Shown in pieces: positions 1 through 7,429 of a stretch of 64,000 nt of DNA. The stretch is from the NCBI RefSeq assembly GCF_028765165.1, contig NZ_JARADB010000003.1, forward strand, positions 851,210 to 915,209. Reading direction: 5' to 3'. The notes below the pieces were generated by a model, which saw only the letters and a program-made list of their open reading frames with translations, did no database searches and was not told the origin of the DNA. The stretch's first letter is position 1. The number at the start of each line of letters is the position of its first letter. Source of the DNA: Paenibacillus sp. MAHUQ-63. Its GTDB lineage: Bacteria; Bacillota; Bacilli; Paenibacillales; NBRC-103111. Both the position numbers and the translations under genes were made by a program.

Positions 1-1
1 C

Positions 2-994
2 CCCAAAGGAGGGGGCGTTCTGCCAGGCGAACGACTGCGACAAGCGATGGAAGAAATTCAGCTGGCTGATCAGGCCGGTCTTGATGTCTATGCGATCGGT
101 GAACATCATCGCATGGACTACACAAGCTCATCGCCGGCAATCATTTTGGCCTCGGCTGCAGCTACTACAAACCATATTCGGTTGTCCAGTGCCGTTACGG
201 TATTGTCTTCGTCGGATCCAGTCCGTGTTTATCAGGATTTCGCCACCCTGGATAACTTAACAAATGGGCGGGCCGAGATCATGGCCGGACGCGGTTCTTT
301 TGTCGAATCTTTTCCGCTCTTCGGATATAACCTGCAAAATTATGAGGAATTATTCGATGAGAAATTGGAGCTTTTACTCAAAATACGATCTTCAGAGAAC
401 GTAACATGGAGTGGCAAGCACCGTGCACCGCTGCACAATATGGGCGTATACCCGCGAGCGCAACAATTCCCGCTTCCTGTATGGATTGCTACTGGCGGCA
501 GTCCGGGGTCGGCCATTCGTGCCGGTCAGCTTGGTCTTCCTGTCATTTTCTCCATTATAGGCGGCTTGCCGGAGCGTTTCGCTCCCTTAGTGCAGTTATA
601 TCTTAAAGCAGCCCAACAAGCAGGGCACGATCCTAATCAATTGCAAATCGCCTGTCATTCGCATGGTTTTATTGCCAACTCGTTTGCAGCAGCCAGAGAA
701 AAGTATTATCCCATTATGGCCGAACAAATGAATCAAATTGGAAGGGAACGCGGTTGGGCGACTTATACACGAAGTGTATATGAGGAAGCACTGAGCCCTC
801 GCGGCGCTCTTTATGTTGGAGATTCAGAATATGTAGCAGAAAAGATCGTGCGTGTAACCAAACAACTGGGCTTGACTCGTTTTCTTTTGTACGTTGACTT
901 TAGTACGCTTCCGCATCGTGATTTGTTAAGAACGATCGAACGATTTGGAACGGATGTCGCCCCCCTTGTTCGCAAGGAGCTAGCTAGGCATTAA
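2..994 (+). CDS. LLM-class flavin-dependent oxidoreductase, 5' end cut off
   Basis: Bacterial luciferase-like monooxygenase. Enzymes of this class use reduced FMN or F420 to oxidise a small organic substrate in the cytosol. The reading frame is open back to base 2, and the residues before the first internal ATG (position 47) still fit the family, so the gene starts outside the window and that ATG is probably internal. Visible family features are the GEHH stretch after the first strand, the VRVYQDFATLD segment, and NGRAEIMAGRGS, which resembles the flavin-binding loop. The C-terminal end looks complete. The substrate cannot be told. An MFS exporter follows 88 bases downstream on the same strand, so a detoxification pair is possible. 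Confidence 0.88.
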   Translation, partial: PKGGGVLPGERLRQAMEEIQLADQAGLDVYAIGEHHRMDYTSSSPAIILASAAATTNHIRLSSAVTVLSSSDPVRVYQDFATLDNLTNGRAEIMAGRGSFVESFPLFGYNLQNYEELFDEKLELLLKIRSSENVTWSGKHRAPLHNMGVYPRAQQFPLPVWIATGGSPGSAIRAGQLGLPVIFSIIGGLPERFAPLVQLYLKAAQQAGHDPNQLQIACHSHGFIANSFAAAREKYYPIMAEQMNQIGRERGWATYTRSVYEEALSPRGALYVGDSEYVAEKIVRVTKQLGLTRFLLYVDFSTLPHRDLLRTIERFGTDVAPLVRKELARH

Positions 995-1082
995 AGAAAG
1001 TAAGATGTTAAGAAATTGCAATCCTTCATCGTTATCATTTCTGTATATTTAGATATATAGAATTATAAAGGAGAATAATCAA

Positions 1083-2267
1083 ATGATTAAATCGTGGAAA
1101 GTTTATATTTTAGCGATTATAAGTTTTTTAGTGGGAACTTCGGAATTTGTAATTGCCGGGATATTGGATCTGGTTTCCAAAGATGTAGGAGTAACCATTG
1201 CTGCTGCCGGCCAACTCATTTCGGTTTATTCCATATCTTACGCGGTGGGTACTCCGATTCTTATTGCGGCTACCTCTAAACTAAGCCGGAGAACACTTAT
1301 GCTGGCTGCTCTGGCGCTCTTTTTTATAGGGAATTTAATTACGGTGGTCTCGACGGGCTATCCGATGCTTGTTGGTGCGAGAGTGATCTTAGCTCTTAGT
1401 ACAGGTGTCTTTACCGTGGTTGCCTTAACTGTTTCTGCTCAAATTGCCGGACCTGGAAAACAAGGCACCGCCATAGCAACTATCATGATGGGATTTAATC
1501 TATCGCTTATTTTAGGCGTTCCTGTGGGAAGAGTCATTGCCAGCACCTACGACTGGAAAATGATTTTTTATGGAATCGGCCTTCTTAGTTTTATCGCGAT
1601 GCTGGTCATTTTAATGGCGTTGCCAAAGTCGCAAGGAGAGGCAAATGTGCCTCTTAAAGAACAACTCGCCCTGTTGAAAAGGCCGCAGCTATTATTAACC
1701 TTGTCGATTAGCTTCTTTTGGATGGTCGGTTATACGATCATTTACACGTTTATTACACCATTTCTGATGAACATTACGGGTATGAGCAATGGGATGGTGA
1801 GCATCGCGCTATTTTCATTCGGTATAGCAAGTTTGCTGGGCGCCCAGGCTGGAGGTTATGGTGCGGATAAATTAGGTATTCCGCGTACGCTGAATGGAAG
1901 CTTAATGATCCACGCTGCTATTTTGATCCTTATGTCCCTCTTTGCCCATACATCAATAGCTGTCTTTCCGTTGCTGCTGTTATGGTCGTTTTTTGCTTGG
2001 TCTACGGGTCCCATTCAACAAGTTTATATGATTAGCTTGGCACCAAGCGCAGCGGGAATCCTTCTTAGCTTGAATACATCCTTCATCCAGTTGGGAATTG
2101 CTGTCGGAGCTGCCATTGGCGGTATTGTGGTGGAAAGCTTCTCCTTACAGTCAATCGGCGTGGCTGGCGCAATTGGTGTTGCAATCGCACTCCTTCCGGC
2201 TATATTATCGTTCTCGATTCGAAGTCAGTCTGCGAATGGCATACAATCCGTCACAAGCAAAGAATGA
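1083..2267 (+). CDS. MFS transporter, DHA1 (AraJ/YdhP-like) family
   Basis: Twelve-helix major facilitator exporter of 394 residues, normal for the drug:H+ antiporter-1 group. The N-terminus reads straight into helix 1 (residues about 5-28, with the SEFVIAGIL motif typical of AraJ/YdhP proteins). The loop between helices 2 and 3 is a weakened motif A (TSKLSRRTLML), and a charged central loop near residue 185 separates the two halves. The start is supported by AAGGAG eight bases before the ATG. It follows a flavin monooxygenase gene with an 88-base gap, and a hairpin terminator lies just after the stop. The substrate is unknown; sugars or small drugs are the usual cargo of relatives. Confidence 0.9.
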   Translation: MIKSWKVYILAIISFLVGTSEFVIAGILDLVSKDVGVTIAAAGQLISVYSISYAVGTPILIAATSKLSRRTLMLAALALFFIGNLITVVSTGYPMLVGARVILALSTGVFTVVALTVSAQIAGPGKQGTAIATIMMGFNLSLILGVPVGRVIASTYDWKMIFYGIGLLSFIAMLVILMALPKSQGEANVPLKEQLALLKRPQLLLTLSISFFWMVGYTIIYTFITPFLMNITGMSNGMVSIALFSFGIASLLGAQAGGYGADKLGIPRTLNGSLMIHAAILILMSLFAHTSIAVFPLLLLWSFFAWSTGPIQQVYMISLAPSAAGILLSLNTSFIQLGIAVGAAIGGIVVESFSLQSIGVAGAIGVAIALLPAILSFSIRSQSANGIQSVTSKE

Positions 2268-2288
2268 AACTATGGCGTACAATTACAC

Positions 2289-2325
2289 GAACAAGCAACG
2301 GTATGCTACTGCTTGTTCATGTTTT
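2289..2325 (+). terminator. Intrinsic terminator after MFS gene
   Basis: Stem GAACAAGCA (2289-2297) pairs perfectly with TGCTTGTTC (2310-2318), with a 12-base loop, followed by ATGTTTTCTATTT. It lies 21 bases after the MFS stop and probably ends the flavin oxidoreductase-MFS transcript. Confidence 0.7.
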
Positions 2326-2700
2326 CTATTTCCATTTCCACTTCCTCCATCCAATGGACGCTTTGTTGAGGAAACGACTTCCCGTCTGTTGCGAAAACCA
2401 AATTGCATAGCTTTATAGCGGTTCGCTTGAGCGTATTGAATTGAGAGCCGAATGTCACTTATAACCGCAACCAGACAGACCGGTTATACAAGAGTACGAA
2501 TAACATCGACCCTAGCCCTATGTTCTGCTCCGATCTCAAAATGAACCTGAACTTCGCCCTACTTATGATACGGTTCAGCGCGATTAATCTTAAACAATCC
2601 TGCCCTTTAGCTTAATACCATCAACACTTATTGTTAATCAAATACCTTATTATGGAATTTCTATGGTAATCTTAAATTTGGTATTGGAAAAATTCCATGA
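2326..2700. other. Intergenic stretch without a recognisable gene
   Basis: About 375 bases with short broken frames only. Near 2598-2616 is a weak copy of the dispersed repeat (CTGCCCTTTAGCTTAAT). Nothing else is supported. Confidence 0.5.
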
Positions 2701-2715
2701 ATCAGGTGATCTGCT

Positions 2716-3105
2716 ATGATTTATTTTATTTTGGGGCTCATTTTTATTATCTTGGTAATAGTAAATTTAAAATACGAGATGCAAAAATCAACACACGTTA
2801 CAATTACAATGATTACATTATTAATAATTGTTATCTTATCTAGTTCTTATGTATTTTACAAAAAACATAATTTATCTTTTTGGGACTACTGGGACTACAA
2901 GAAACAAGCAATGAATTATTCAAAGCATTATGACCCTGATCATACATATGTATTTAGTAATCTCGAAAATCAAGGGTGTGAGTGGATGGTAGGTTGCTCT
3001 GTTATAGTTAAGTTAGATTCTACCTCTAGTTCGGATCAGCTAAAAATATTATTTAATAAAGGTAGACTTGTTCCAATAGCACGTCCAAGAGAAGAACTCA
3101 ATTAA
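2716..3105 (+). CDS. Small membrane protein of unknown function
   Basis: A 129-residue protein not assigned to a family. Two hydrophobic helices (residues about 2-20 and 29-48) precede a soluble tail of about 80 residues with aromatic-rich (FWDYWDYKK) and Cys-containing (CEWMVGCS) stretches, so it is probably anchored in the membrane with the tail on one side. AGGTGAT lies seven bases before the ATG. Base composition is AT-rich compared with the neighbouring sigma factor. The stop codon runs directly into a dispersed repeat element (3106-3180), as if gene and repeat formed one cassette. Confidence 0.65.
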   Translation: MIYFILGLIFIILVIVNLKYEMQKSTHVTITMITLLIIVILSSSYVFYKKHNLSFWDYWDYKKQAMNYSKHYDPDHTYVFSNLENQGCEWMVGCSVIVKLDSTSSSDQLKILFNKGRLVPIARPREELN

Positions 3106-3180
3106 TCTGCCCGTTAACGGGGCGAAGGGCTGCCACGCGGCTGCCCTTTAGTGTTTAACTATCGTCTCCCGTTAGCTTAA
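3106..3180. repeat. Dispersed hairpin repeat, near-complete copy
   Basis: Begins ATCTGCCCGTTAACGGGG, has a GC-rich inverted segment (GGGCTGCC ... GGCTGCCC), and ends AACTATCGTCTCCCGTTAGC followed by TTAA. Related copies lie near 7093, 13855, 16575, 18726, 20026, 20699, 21335, 23010, 23492, 26958 and 29038. Confidence 0.75.
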
Positions 3181-3191
3181 TCAACCAATCA

Positions 3192-4055
3192 CTATAGATG
3201 TCTTAACTTTTCCGGATTTGCGACAGTATAAATCGCTTCGATCTTATGATCTCGATAAGCAAAAGAATAAACATATTGAATCCCTTCATCCAAACGAATA
3301 CGGATTCCGGGGAGCCCATTCACCATGAGGAACGAGTACGCAAATTTACCCGCATGCATGTTGATCACATGTTGATGAAGCTTCATCACTTGCTCAAACC
3401 CGACAACAGGCACTTGTGCCGCGCTTACTTTGCCTCCGCCGTCCGAGTAGAGAACAACATTCTCACTAACCAGTTCAAGAAGCTTCGTCGTATTTCCTTG
3501 CAACAGCGAATTCACAAACTCTTTTATCCTATCCTCCGCAATGGAAACCGACGGTTGTTGGTCCGGGTCGAAATGGATGCTTTTTTTGGCGCGGTGGAAA
3601 ATTTGCCGGCAATTCGCACTGCTTTTCCCGACGATATCGGCAATCTCTTCAAACGAATAATGAAAAATCTCCCGAAGAAGAAAAACCGCCCTTTCCGTTG
3701 CACTCAATTGCTGCAGAAGCAGAAGATAAGCCGTGGAAATCGATTCCGACCGCAAATATCTATAAGATGGATCGTTGTCCGAAGCCCCTTTTTCGATCAG
3801 GGGCTCCGGAAGCCATGGACCGACGTACATTTCCCGTTTTTTGGCTGACGAGCGTAGAAGATCAAGACAACGATTCGTTACGATTTTGTATAGAAATGCC
3901 CTTTCGTTACGGATTGTCCCGGCGTCGTATATCCCGTCATAACTCAAAAAAGCATCTTGTACGATATCTTCCGCATCCATGACGCTGCCGAGCATTCGAT
4001 AGGCTAACGAAAATAGCTCCGTTTTATGACGTTTATATAATTCCTCTGTGCTCAT
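3192..4055 (-). CDS. ECF41-type (SigJ-like) RNA polymerase sigma factor
   Basis: Extracytoplasmic-function sigma factor of 287 residues with the extra SnoaL-like C-terminal domain that defines group ECF41. Region 2 lies at about residues 5-70 (LFSLAYRMLG, DAEDIVQDAF), region 4 at about 105-155 (ATERAVFLLRE, FEEIADIVG), and the SnoaL-like part from about 170. Three ECF41 hallmarks are visible: WLPEPL in the linker, SDGGGK in the C-domain, and NPEKL at the very end. The start chosen is the ATG at 4055, with AAGGAGAGG upstream; a longer open frame exists but lacks support. The start overlaps the end of the FAD oxidoreductase gene by 23 bases. In this group the C-domain modulates activity in place of an anti-sigma factor. 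Confidence 0.93.
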   Translation of the reverse strand: MSTEELYKRHKTELFSLAYRMLGSVMDAEDIVQDAFLSYDGIYDAGTIRNERAFLYKIVTNRCLDLLRSSAKKREMYVGPWLPEPLIEKGASDNDPSYRYLRSESISTAYLLLLQQLSATERAVFLLREIFHYSFEEIADIVGKSSANCRQIFHRAKKSIHFDPDQQPSVSIAEDRIKEFVNSLLQGNTTKLLELVSENVVLYSDGGGKVSAAQVPVVGFEQVMKLHQHVINMHAGKFAYSFLMVNGLPGIRIRLDEGIQYVYSFAYRDHKIEAIYTVANPEKLRHL

Positions 4056-5334
4056 TAAAGGAATTCCTCTCCTTACTCTCAAGTGAGAGCATCTGTTGTA
4101 TGGCTCTTTTGGCGCTTGCCGTTGCAGCATCAACCAATACTTCACCGTGCGATGCCCATTCTCCTGCAACATATAATCCTTGTACTTCCGGGACAGCGGG
4201 TCCGGGATTCTCACGTCGTTTCATATGCATAAAATCGTGACAAACCGTCATTTTAGGAAGGTATTGCTTGACAATCAATTCTTCCCGCCATCCCGGCTGC
4301 ATCAAATCCAGCACACCCTCCAGTTCTTGCAAATCTTTATCCGGGTCCGGTTCTTTCCCTTGATACTTAATGAGCGATATGACTTGCGCACTATCGTCGC
4401 TTAGGTAAGCCGCACGCGAATAATTGCTAAGAAGTATGGTTTGATCTATCCCGTAAGCAAATTGTTGCTTAGGCTTGGGAAGTCGTTTCAAGGCCACATC
4501 CAGGCAAGCCGCTGTGACCTCAATCGCTTGTTCTTTCCATGTATGAATGGCGGTTTTTTCTGCAAAGGGCACCAACTCATTGGCAATAGTAGGCGATGTG
4601 GCAAGGATAACATGGTGCGTATCGATTTTCGTCCCGTCTTCAAAGAGAACCTGCCGCACGATCCCACCGCGGGTATCGATGGACGAGACTTTGGTGTTTA
4701 TTAATAACTGAACTCCAAGGTCGGATGCCTTTTTCCGCATTTCCTCGATCAATTCGCCCCAGCCACGATCCAGGTACAACGCGCCTTTAAGGGCATTCTG
4801 CAGCTGTTTCAATACAGGACCCGCGGCTGGCAAATCCGGCCCGACCACATAACTGGCGGCACGAAGTAACGAATAAAAGATATTGCGTACCATGGGATCT
4901 CGCAAATTCCCTTCTACCCATTCACGGATACTGATCCGGTCAAATTGACGAGTATCCGCTTTTTTAACTTTCATAAGACAGGAAGCAAACTCCATCTTTC
5001 CTTTCCAGGACAACAACGGGGTCGTAAACAAGGATTTCAAATCCGAAGGCAAGGTGTTCAATTTCCCTTTCCAAACGCCATAAGCGAACGATGAAGGCCG
5101 CTTTCCTTGCAACGCCAGTCCCAATTCCTGGAAAGTGTCGTACGCATCTCCCTTATACAAGGAATGCGCACCTAAATTGAAGTAAGCTCCTTTTTTCTTA
5201 TTGGAGATGGCTCGGCCGCCTAAGCGATTCTGTTTTTCAATGAGCACCGTTTGTTTCCCGGCTATGGCTGCGTAAATTGCTGCGGTTAAACCCGCAATCC
5301 CTCCACCAACCACGACCACATCAACCTTTTGCAT
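4033..5334 (-). CDS. FAD-dependent oxidoreductase (phytoene desaturase/amine oxidase fold)
   Basis: Flavoprotein of 433 residues with an N-terminal Rossmann FAD motif (VVVGGGIAGLTAA, residues about 6-18), an acidic residue ending strand 2 (LIEK), and the RLGGRA loop of the protoporphyrinogen oxidase/phytoene desaturase superfamily. The C-terminal GLYVAGEWA segment is the second FAD contact. The substrate is not known. It is the first gene of a two-gene operon whose second gene, overlapping by 23 bases, is an ECF41 sigma factor. Such sigma factors are characteristically encoded beside oxidoreductases, epimerases or carboxymuconolactone decarboxylases that they control. A matching ECF41 promoter lies upstream at 5367-5393. 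Confidence 0.9.
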   Translation of the reverse strand: MQKVDVVVVGGGIAGLTAAIYAAIAGKQTVLIEKQNRLGGRAISNKKKGAYFNLGAHSLYKGDAYDTFQELGLALQGKRPSSFAYGVWKGKLNTLPSDLKSLFTTPLLSWKGKMEFASCLMKVKKADTRQFDRISIREWVEGNLRDPMVRNIFYSLLRAASYVVGPDLPAAGPVLKQLQNALKGALYLDRGWGELIEEMRKKASDLGVQLLINTKVSSIDTRGGIVRQVLFEDGTKIDTHHVILATSPTIANELVPFAEKTAIHTWKEQAIEVTAACLDVALKRLPKPKQQFAYGIDQTILLSNYSRAAYLSDDSAQVISLIKYQGKEPDPDKDLQELEGVLDLMQPGWREELIVKQYLPKMTVCHDFMHMKRRENPGPAVPEVQGLYVAGEWASHGEVLVDAATASAKRAIQQMLSLESKERNSFNEHRGII

Positions 5335-5366
5335 CGCTCATCATCCCTTTCAAATTTTACCTGTAT

Positions 5367-5393
5367 GACGGGCAAGGGATGTAAAGTGTGACA
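5367..5393 (-). promoter_or_regulatory. ECF41-type promoter of the FAD oxidoreductase-sigma operon
   Basis: On the minus strand TGTCACA (5393-5387) is followed after exactly 16 bases by CGTC (5370-5367). This is the published ECF41 consensus, and it lies 33 bases before the operon's ATG. It implies autoregulation of the sigma gene. Confidence 0.85.
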
Positions 5394-5493
5394 GAAAAGC
5401 AAAAAGAAAATGAATGCCACGGTCTTTGATTAAGTACTATTTGCGGCGCGCAGAATAGACTAAGCTTTGCATCATCTCCACACATATTCTGTG

Positions 5494-5507
5494 AATACAA
5501 TTGTATT
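5494..5507. promoter_or_regulatory. Palindrome upstream of tetR-like gene, candidate operator
   Basis: AATACAATTGTATT is a perfect 14-base palindrome about 105 bases before the TetR start. TTGTAT (5501-5506) within it could serve as a -35 box with GATAGT 17 bases later. A binding site for the adjacent TetR protein is an inference. Confidence 0.45.
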
Positions 5508-5611
5508 GAAGTTATTCATTAATGATAGTAAGGTTTGCATATCCCCGCTAAGGATGTTATTATTTTTATATCGACAAATTTGCAGGTCTATACAAGGAGG
5601 TTCTCGCACTT

Positions 5612-6196
5612 ATGTGTCCCCGTACCAAAGAACAAAATGAGCTTATTCGCATGCAGCGCAGTGAACAGATCCTAGACGCCGCCGCGCGCACCTACTTCCG
5701 TACAGGCGGGAGCTTTGATATTCGCGATGTCGCCCGCGAGGCTGAGCTCGGTTACGGGACTGTATACCATTACTACCCCAACCGACATTTATTAATAGAT
5801 GATTTGCTGGGCAGCGGCTTCGAACGATGCGAGCAAGCCTTGGCAGAATGGGCAAACATCTGCGGCGGCAAATCGGATGACAGGCAGCTGTTGACATACT
5901 GCAAGACACTGCTCGGACTGTGGCGGTTGGACGCCCGCACATATCTCGTCTACAAGATGGCGTCGGAGCATTTTGCAGGCTTGCCTGAGAAGGATCGGTC
6001 CGCCACCAAGAGACGATTCATGGAAAAGCTGTATGTACCGCTCCAATCGATCGCCCAACGCGAAGACGACAGTGTCGACCATATGCTTGCCGTGCTGGTT
6101 GGCTGTTGTGGGCTGCACTACTATGCAGGCACTTCCGAGCTGGACGTTGATCGAATTGCCCTGCTCGCAATGCAAGCCATTACAAAGGAGCCCTGA
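5612..6196 (+). CDS. TetR/AcrR family transcriptional regulator
   Basis: Regulator of 194 residues. The helix-turn-helix is at about residues 18-62 (ILDAAARTYF, IRDVAREAELGYGTVYHYY), and the C-terminal ligand-binding helices follow. AAGGAGG lies 11 bases before the ATG. The gene is followed after seven bases by a methionine aminopeptidase gene, so the two are probably co-transcribed. A palindrome at 5494-5507 may be its operator. The inducer is unknown. The pairing with a housekeeping-type peptidase is unusual and gives no clear clue to function. Confidence 0.9.
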   Translation: MCPRTKEQNELIRMQRSEQILDAAARTYFRTGGSFDIRDVAREAELGYGTVYHYYPNRHLLIDDLLGSGFERCEQALAEWANICGGKSDDRQLLTYCKTLLGLWRLDARTYLVYKMASEHFAGLPEKDRSATKRRFMEKLYVPLQSIAQREDDSVDHMLAVLVGCCGLHYYAGTSELDVDRIALLAMQAITKEP

Positions 6197-6203
6197 TACG
6201 AAC

Positions 6204-6950
6204 ATGGTCATCTTAAAAAGCAAGCATGAAATCGAAGCCATCCGGAAGGCATGTCAAGTGGTAGCCGAATGCCATCGCACAATTGCCCCGCTCATCCAAC
6301 CGGGCATCACGACGAACGAGATTGAGCGCATCTTCGAGGATATTATCTTGAAGCACGGCGCCAAGCCTTACACGAAGGGCTATAAGGGATATCCTTATGC
6401 GACCTGTGCCTCCGTCAACGATGTGATCGCACATGGCTTTCCTAGCGATAAGCCACTTGAGGAAGGTGATATCGTGACGATCGACACGGTCGCAGAACTC
6501 GACGGCTGGCTCGGCGATTCGGCCTGGAGCTATGCGGTCGGGAAGATCTCACCGACGGCCGAGAAGCTAATGCGCGTCACGAAGGAGTGCCTTGACCTCG
6601 GCATCGTGCAGGCGCAGCCCGGCAATCGGCTAGGCGACGTAACGAGCGTGATCCAGCGGCATGCCGAATCGAACGGCTTCGGCGTCGTGCGCGACCTTCT
6701 CGCGCATGGTATCGGACGGGACCTGCACGAGGATCCGAACTATATGCATGTCGGCAAGCCCGGCAAGGGCCTTCGCATGAAGGAAGGTATGGTTTTCACG
6801 ATCGAGCCTATGATCACCGAAGGAACCTACTATATGACAATCGATGCAGATGGCTGGACTGCGCGGACGCTGGACCGCAAGCTCGCCGCCCAATACGAGC
6901 ATACGATCGCTATCACCGCTGAAGGTCCCCAGATCCTGACCGCACAATAA
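6204..6950 (+). CDS. map: Type I methionine aminopeptidase
   Basis: Removes the N-terminal methionine from new proteins. The 248-residue length fits the short bacterial type I enzyme. All expected active-site residues are visible: metal ligands D94, D105, H168, E201 and E232, and the substrate-binding H77 in VNDVIAHG. The start at 6204 has AAAGGAG 14 bases upstream; an open extension reaching back into the TetR gene has no family similarity. The gene does not sit in a ribosomal-protein operon, so it is probably a second, accessory copy. It lies seven bases after a TetR gene and ends at a clear terminator. Confidence 0.95.
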   Translation: MVILKSKHEIEAIRKACQVVAECHRTIAPLIQPGITTNEIERIFEDIILKHGAKPYTKGYKGYPYATCASVNDVIAHGFPSDKPLEEGDIVTIDTVAELDGWLGDSAWSYAVGKISPTAEKLMRVTKECLDLGIVQAQPGNRLGDVTSVIQRHAESNGFGVVRDLLAHGIGRDLHEDPNYMHVGKPGKGLRMKEGMVFTIEPMITEGTYYMTIDADGWTARTLDRKLAAQYEHTIAITAEGPQILTAQ

Positions 6951-6960
6951 TACAAGTAGT

Positions 6961-6991
6961 AGTCGACCAACGAGATGGTCGACTTGTTTTT
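6961..6991 (+). terminator. Terminator after map
   Basis: Perfect 8-base stem AGTCGACC (6961-6968) / GGTCGACT (6977-6984), followed by TGTTTTTAT, 10 bases after the stop. Confidence 0.85.
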
Positions 6992-7092
6992 ATGTATGCG
7001 GCATAGCATATTTCTTCATCCTATAAATGCGTTTTACCAATCTCTCATAGAGCACAGAGCTCTTCGGCAAATTGAAAGGACTGACGTCCGGT

Positions 7093-7189
7093 TAACTATC
7101 GTTCTGCGTTAATCATCCTCGATGAAAACATGGACCAGCTGCGCGGCAGACTGCTACCTGTTCTGGTTCAACTATAGTCTCCCGTTTCG
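7093..7189. repeat. Two degenerate copies of the dispersed repeat end
   Basis: AACTATCGTTCTGCGTTAAT begins near 7094 and AACTATAGTCTCCCGTTT near 7170. Both match the right-end motif of the family. They lie in the 479-base gap between map and the convergent secreted-protein gene, which otherwise holds no gene. Confidence 0.55.
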
Positions 7190-7271
7190 GGAATGTCATA
7201 ATGTTCTTGTCTAAATCGGGAATGACCTCAAGTTCTTGTCATCTAATTTTGACAAAAACTTGAGGTCATTC
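7188..7271. repeat. Direct plus inverted repeat cluster, possible transposon-end remnant
   Basis: Two 24-base near-direct repeats (7188-7211 and 7217-7240) of the form CGGGAATG(T/A)C...GTTCTTGTC lie 29 bases apart. The second, with its neighbour, is also the left arm of a 22-base inverted repeat: 7220-7241 pairs with 7250-7271 with one mismatch. Multiple terminal repeats of this sort occur at the ends of some insertion sequences, but no transposase is present. Confidence 0.5.
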
Positions 7272-7429
7272 AATGAAAAAGCCACAGTACATGCAACTTA
7301 GGCGCCCCAATTAATGCAATTATGAGAGAGCATCACAATCCTCATTCAAATCCGATTCCACTTCGACTTAACAACCTATACCTATATCCCATATTTTATG
7401 CATTGGCTTCTAACATTCTTATAATTTCG

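Noticed and set aside
4056..4214. N-terminal extension of the sigma factor by 53 residues.
   Set aside because: It overlaps the FAD gene, has no sigma-like sequence, and the ATG at 4055 has an AAGGAGAGG site.
5973..6203. N-terminal extension of the methionine aminopeptidase by 77 residues.
   Set aside because: It lies inside the TetR gene in another frame and has no family similarity. ATG 6204 gives the normal type I length.
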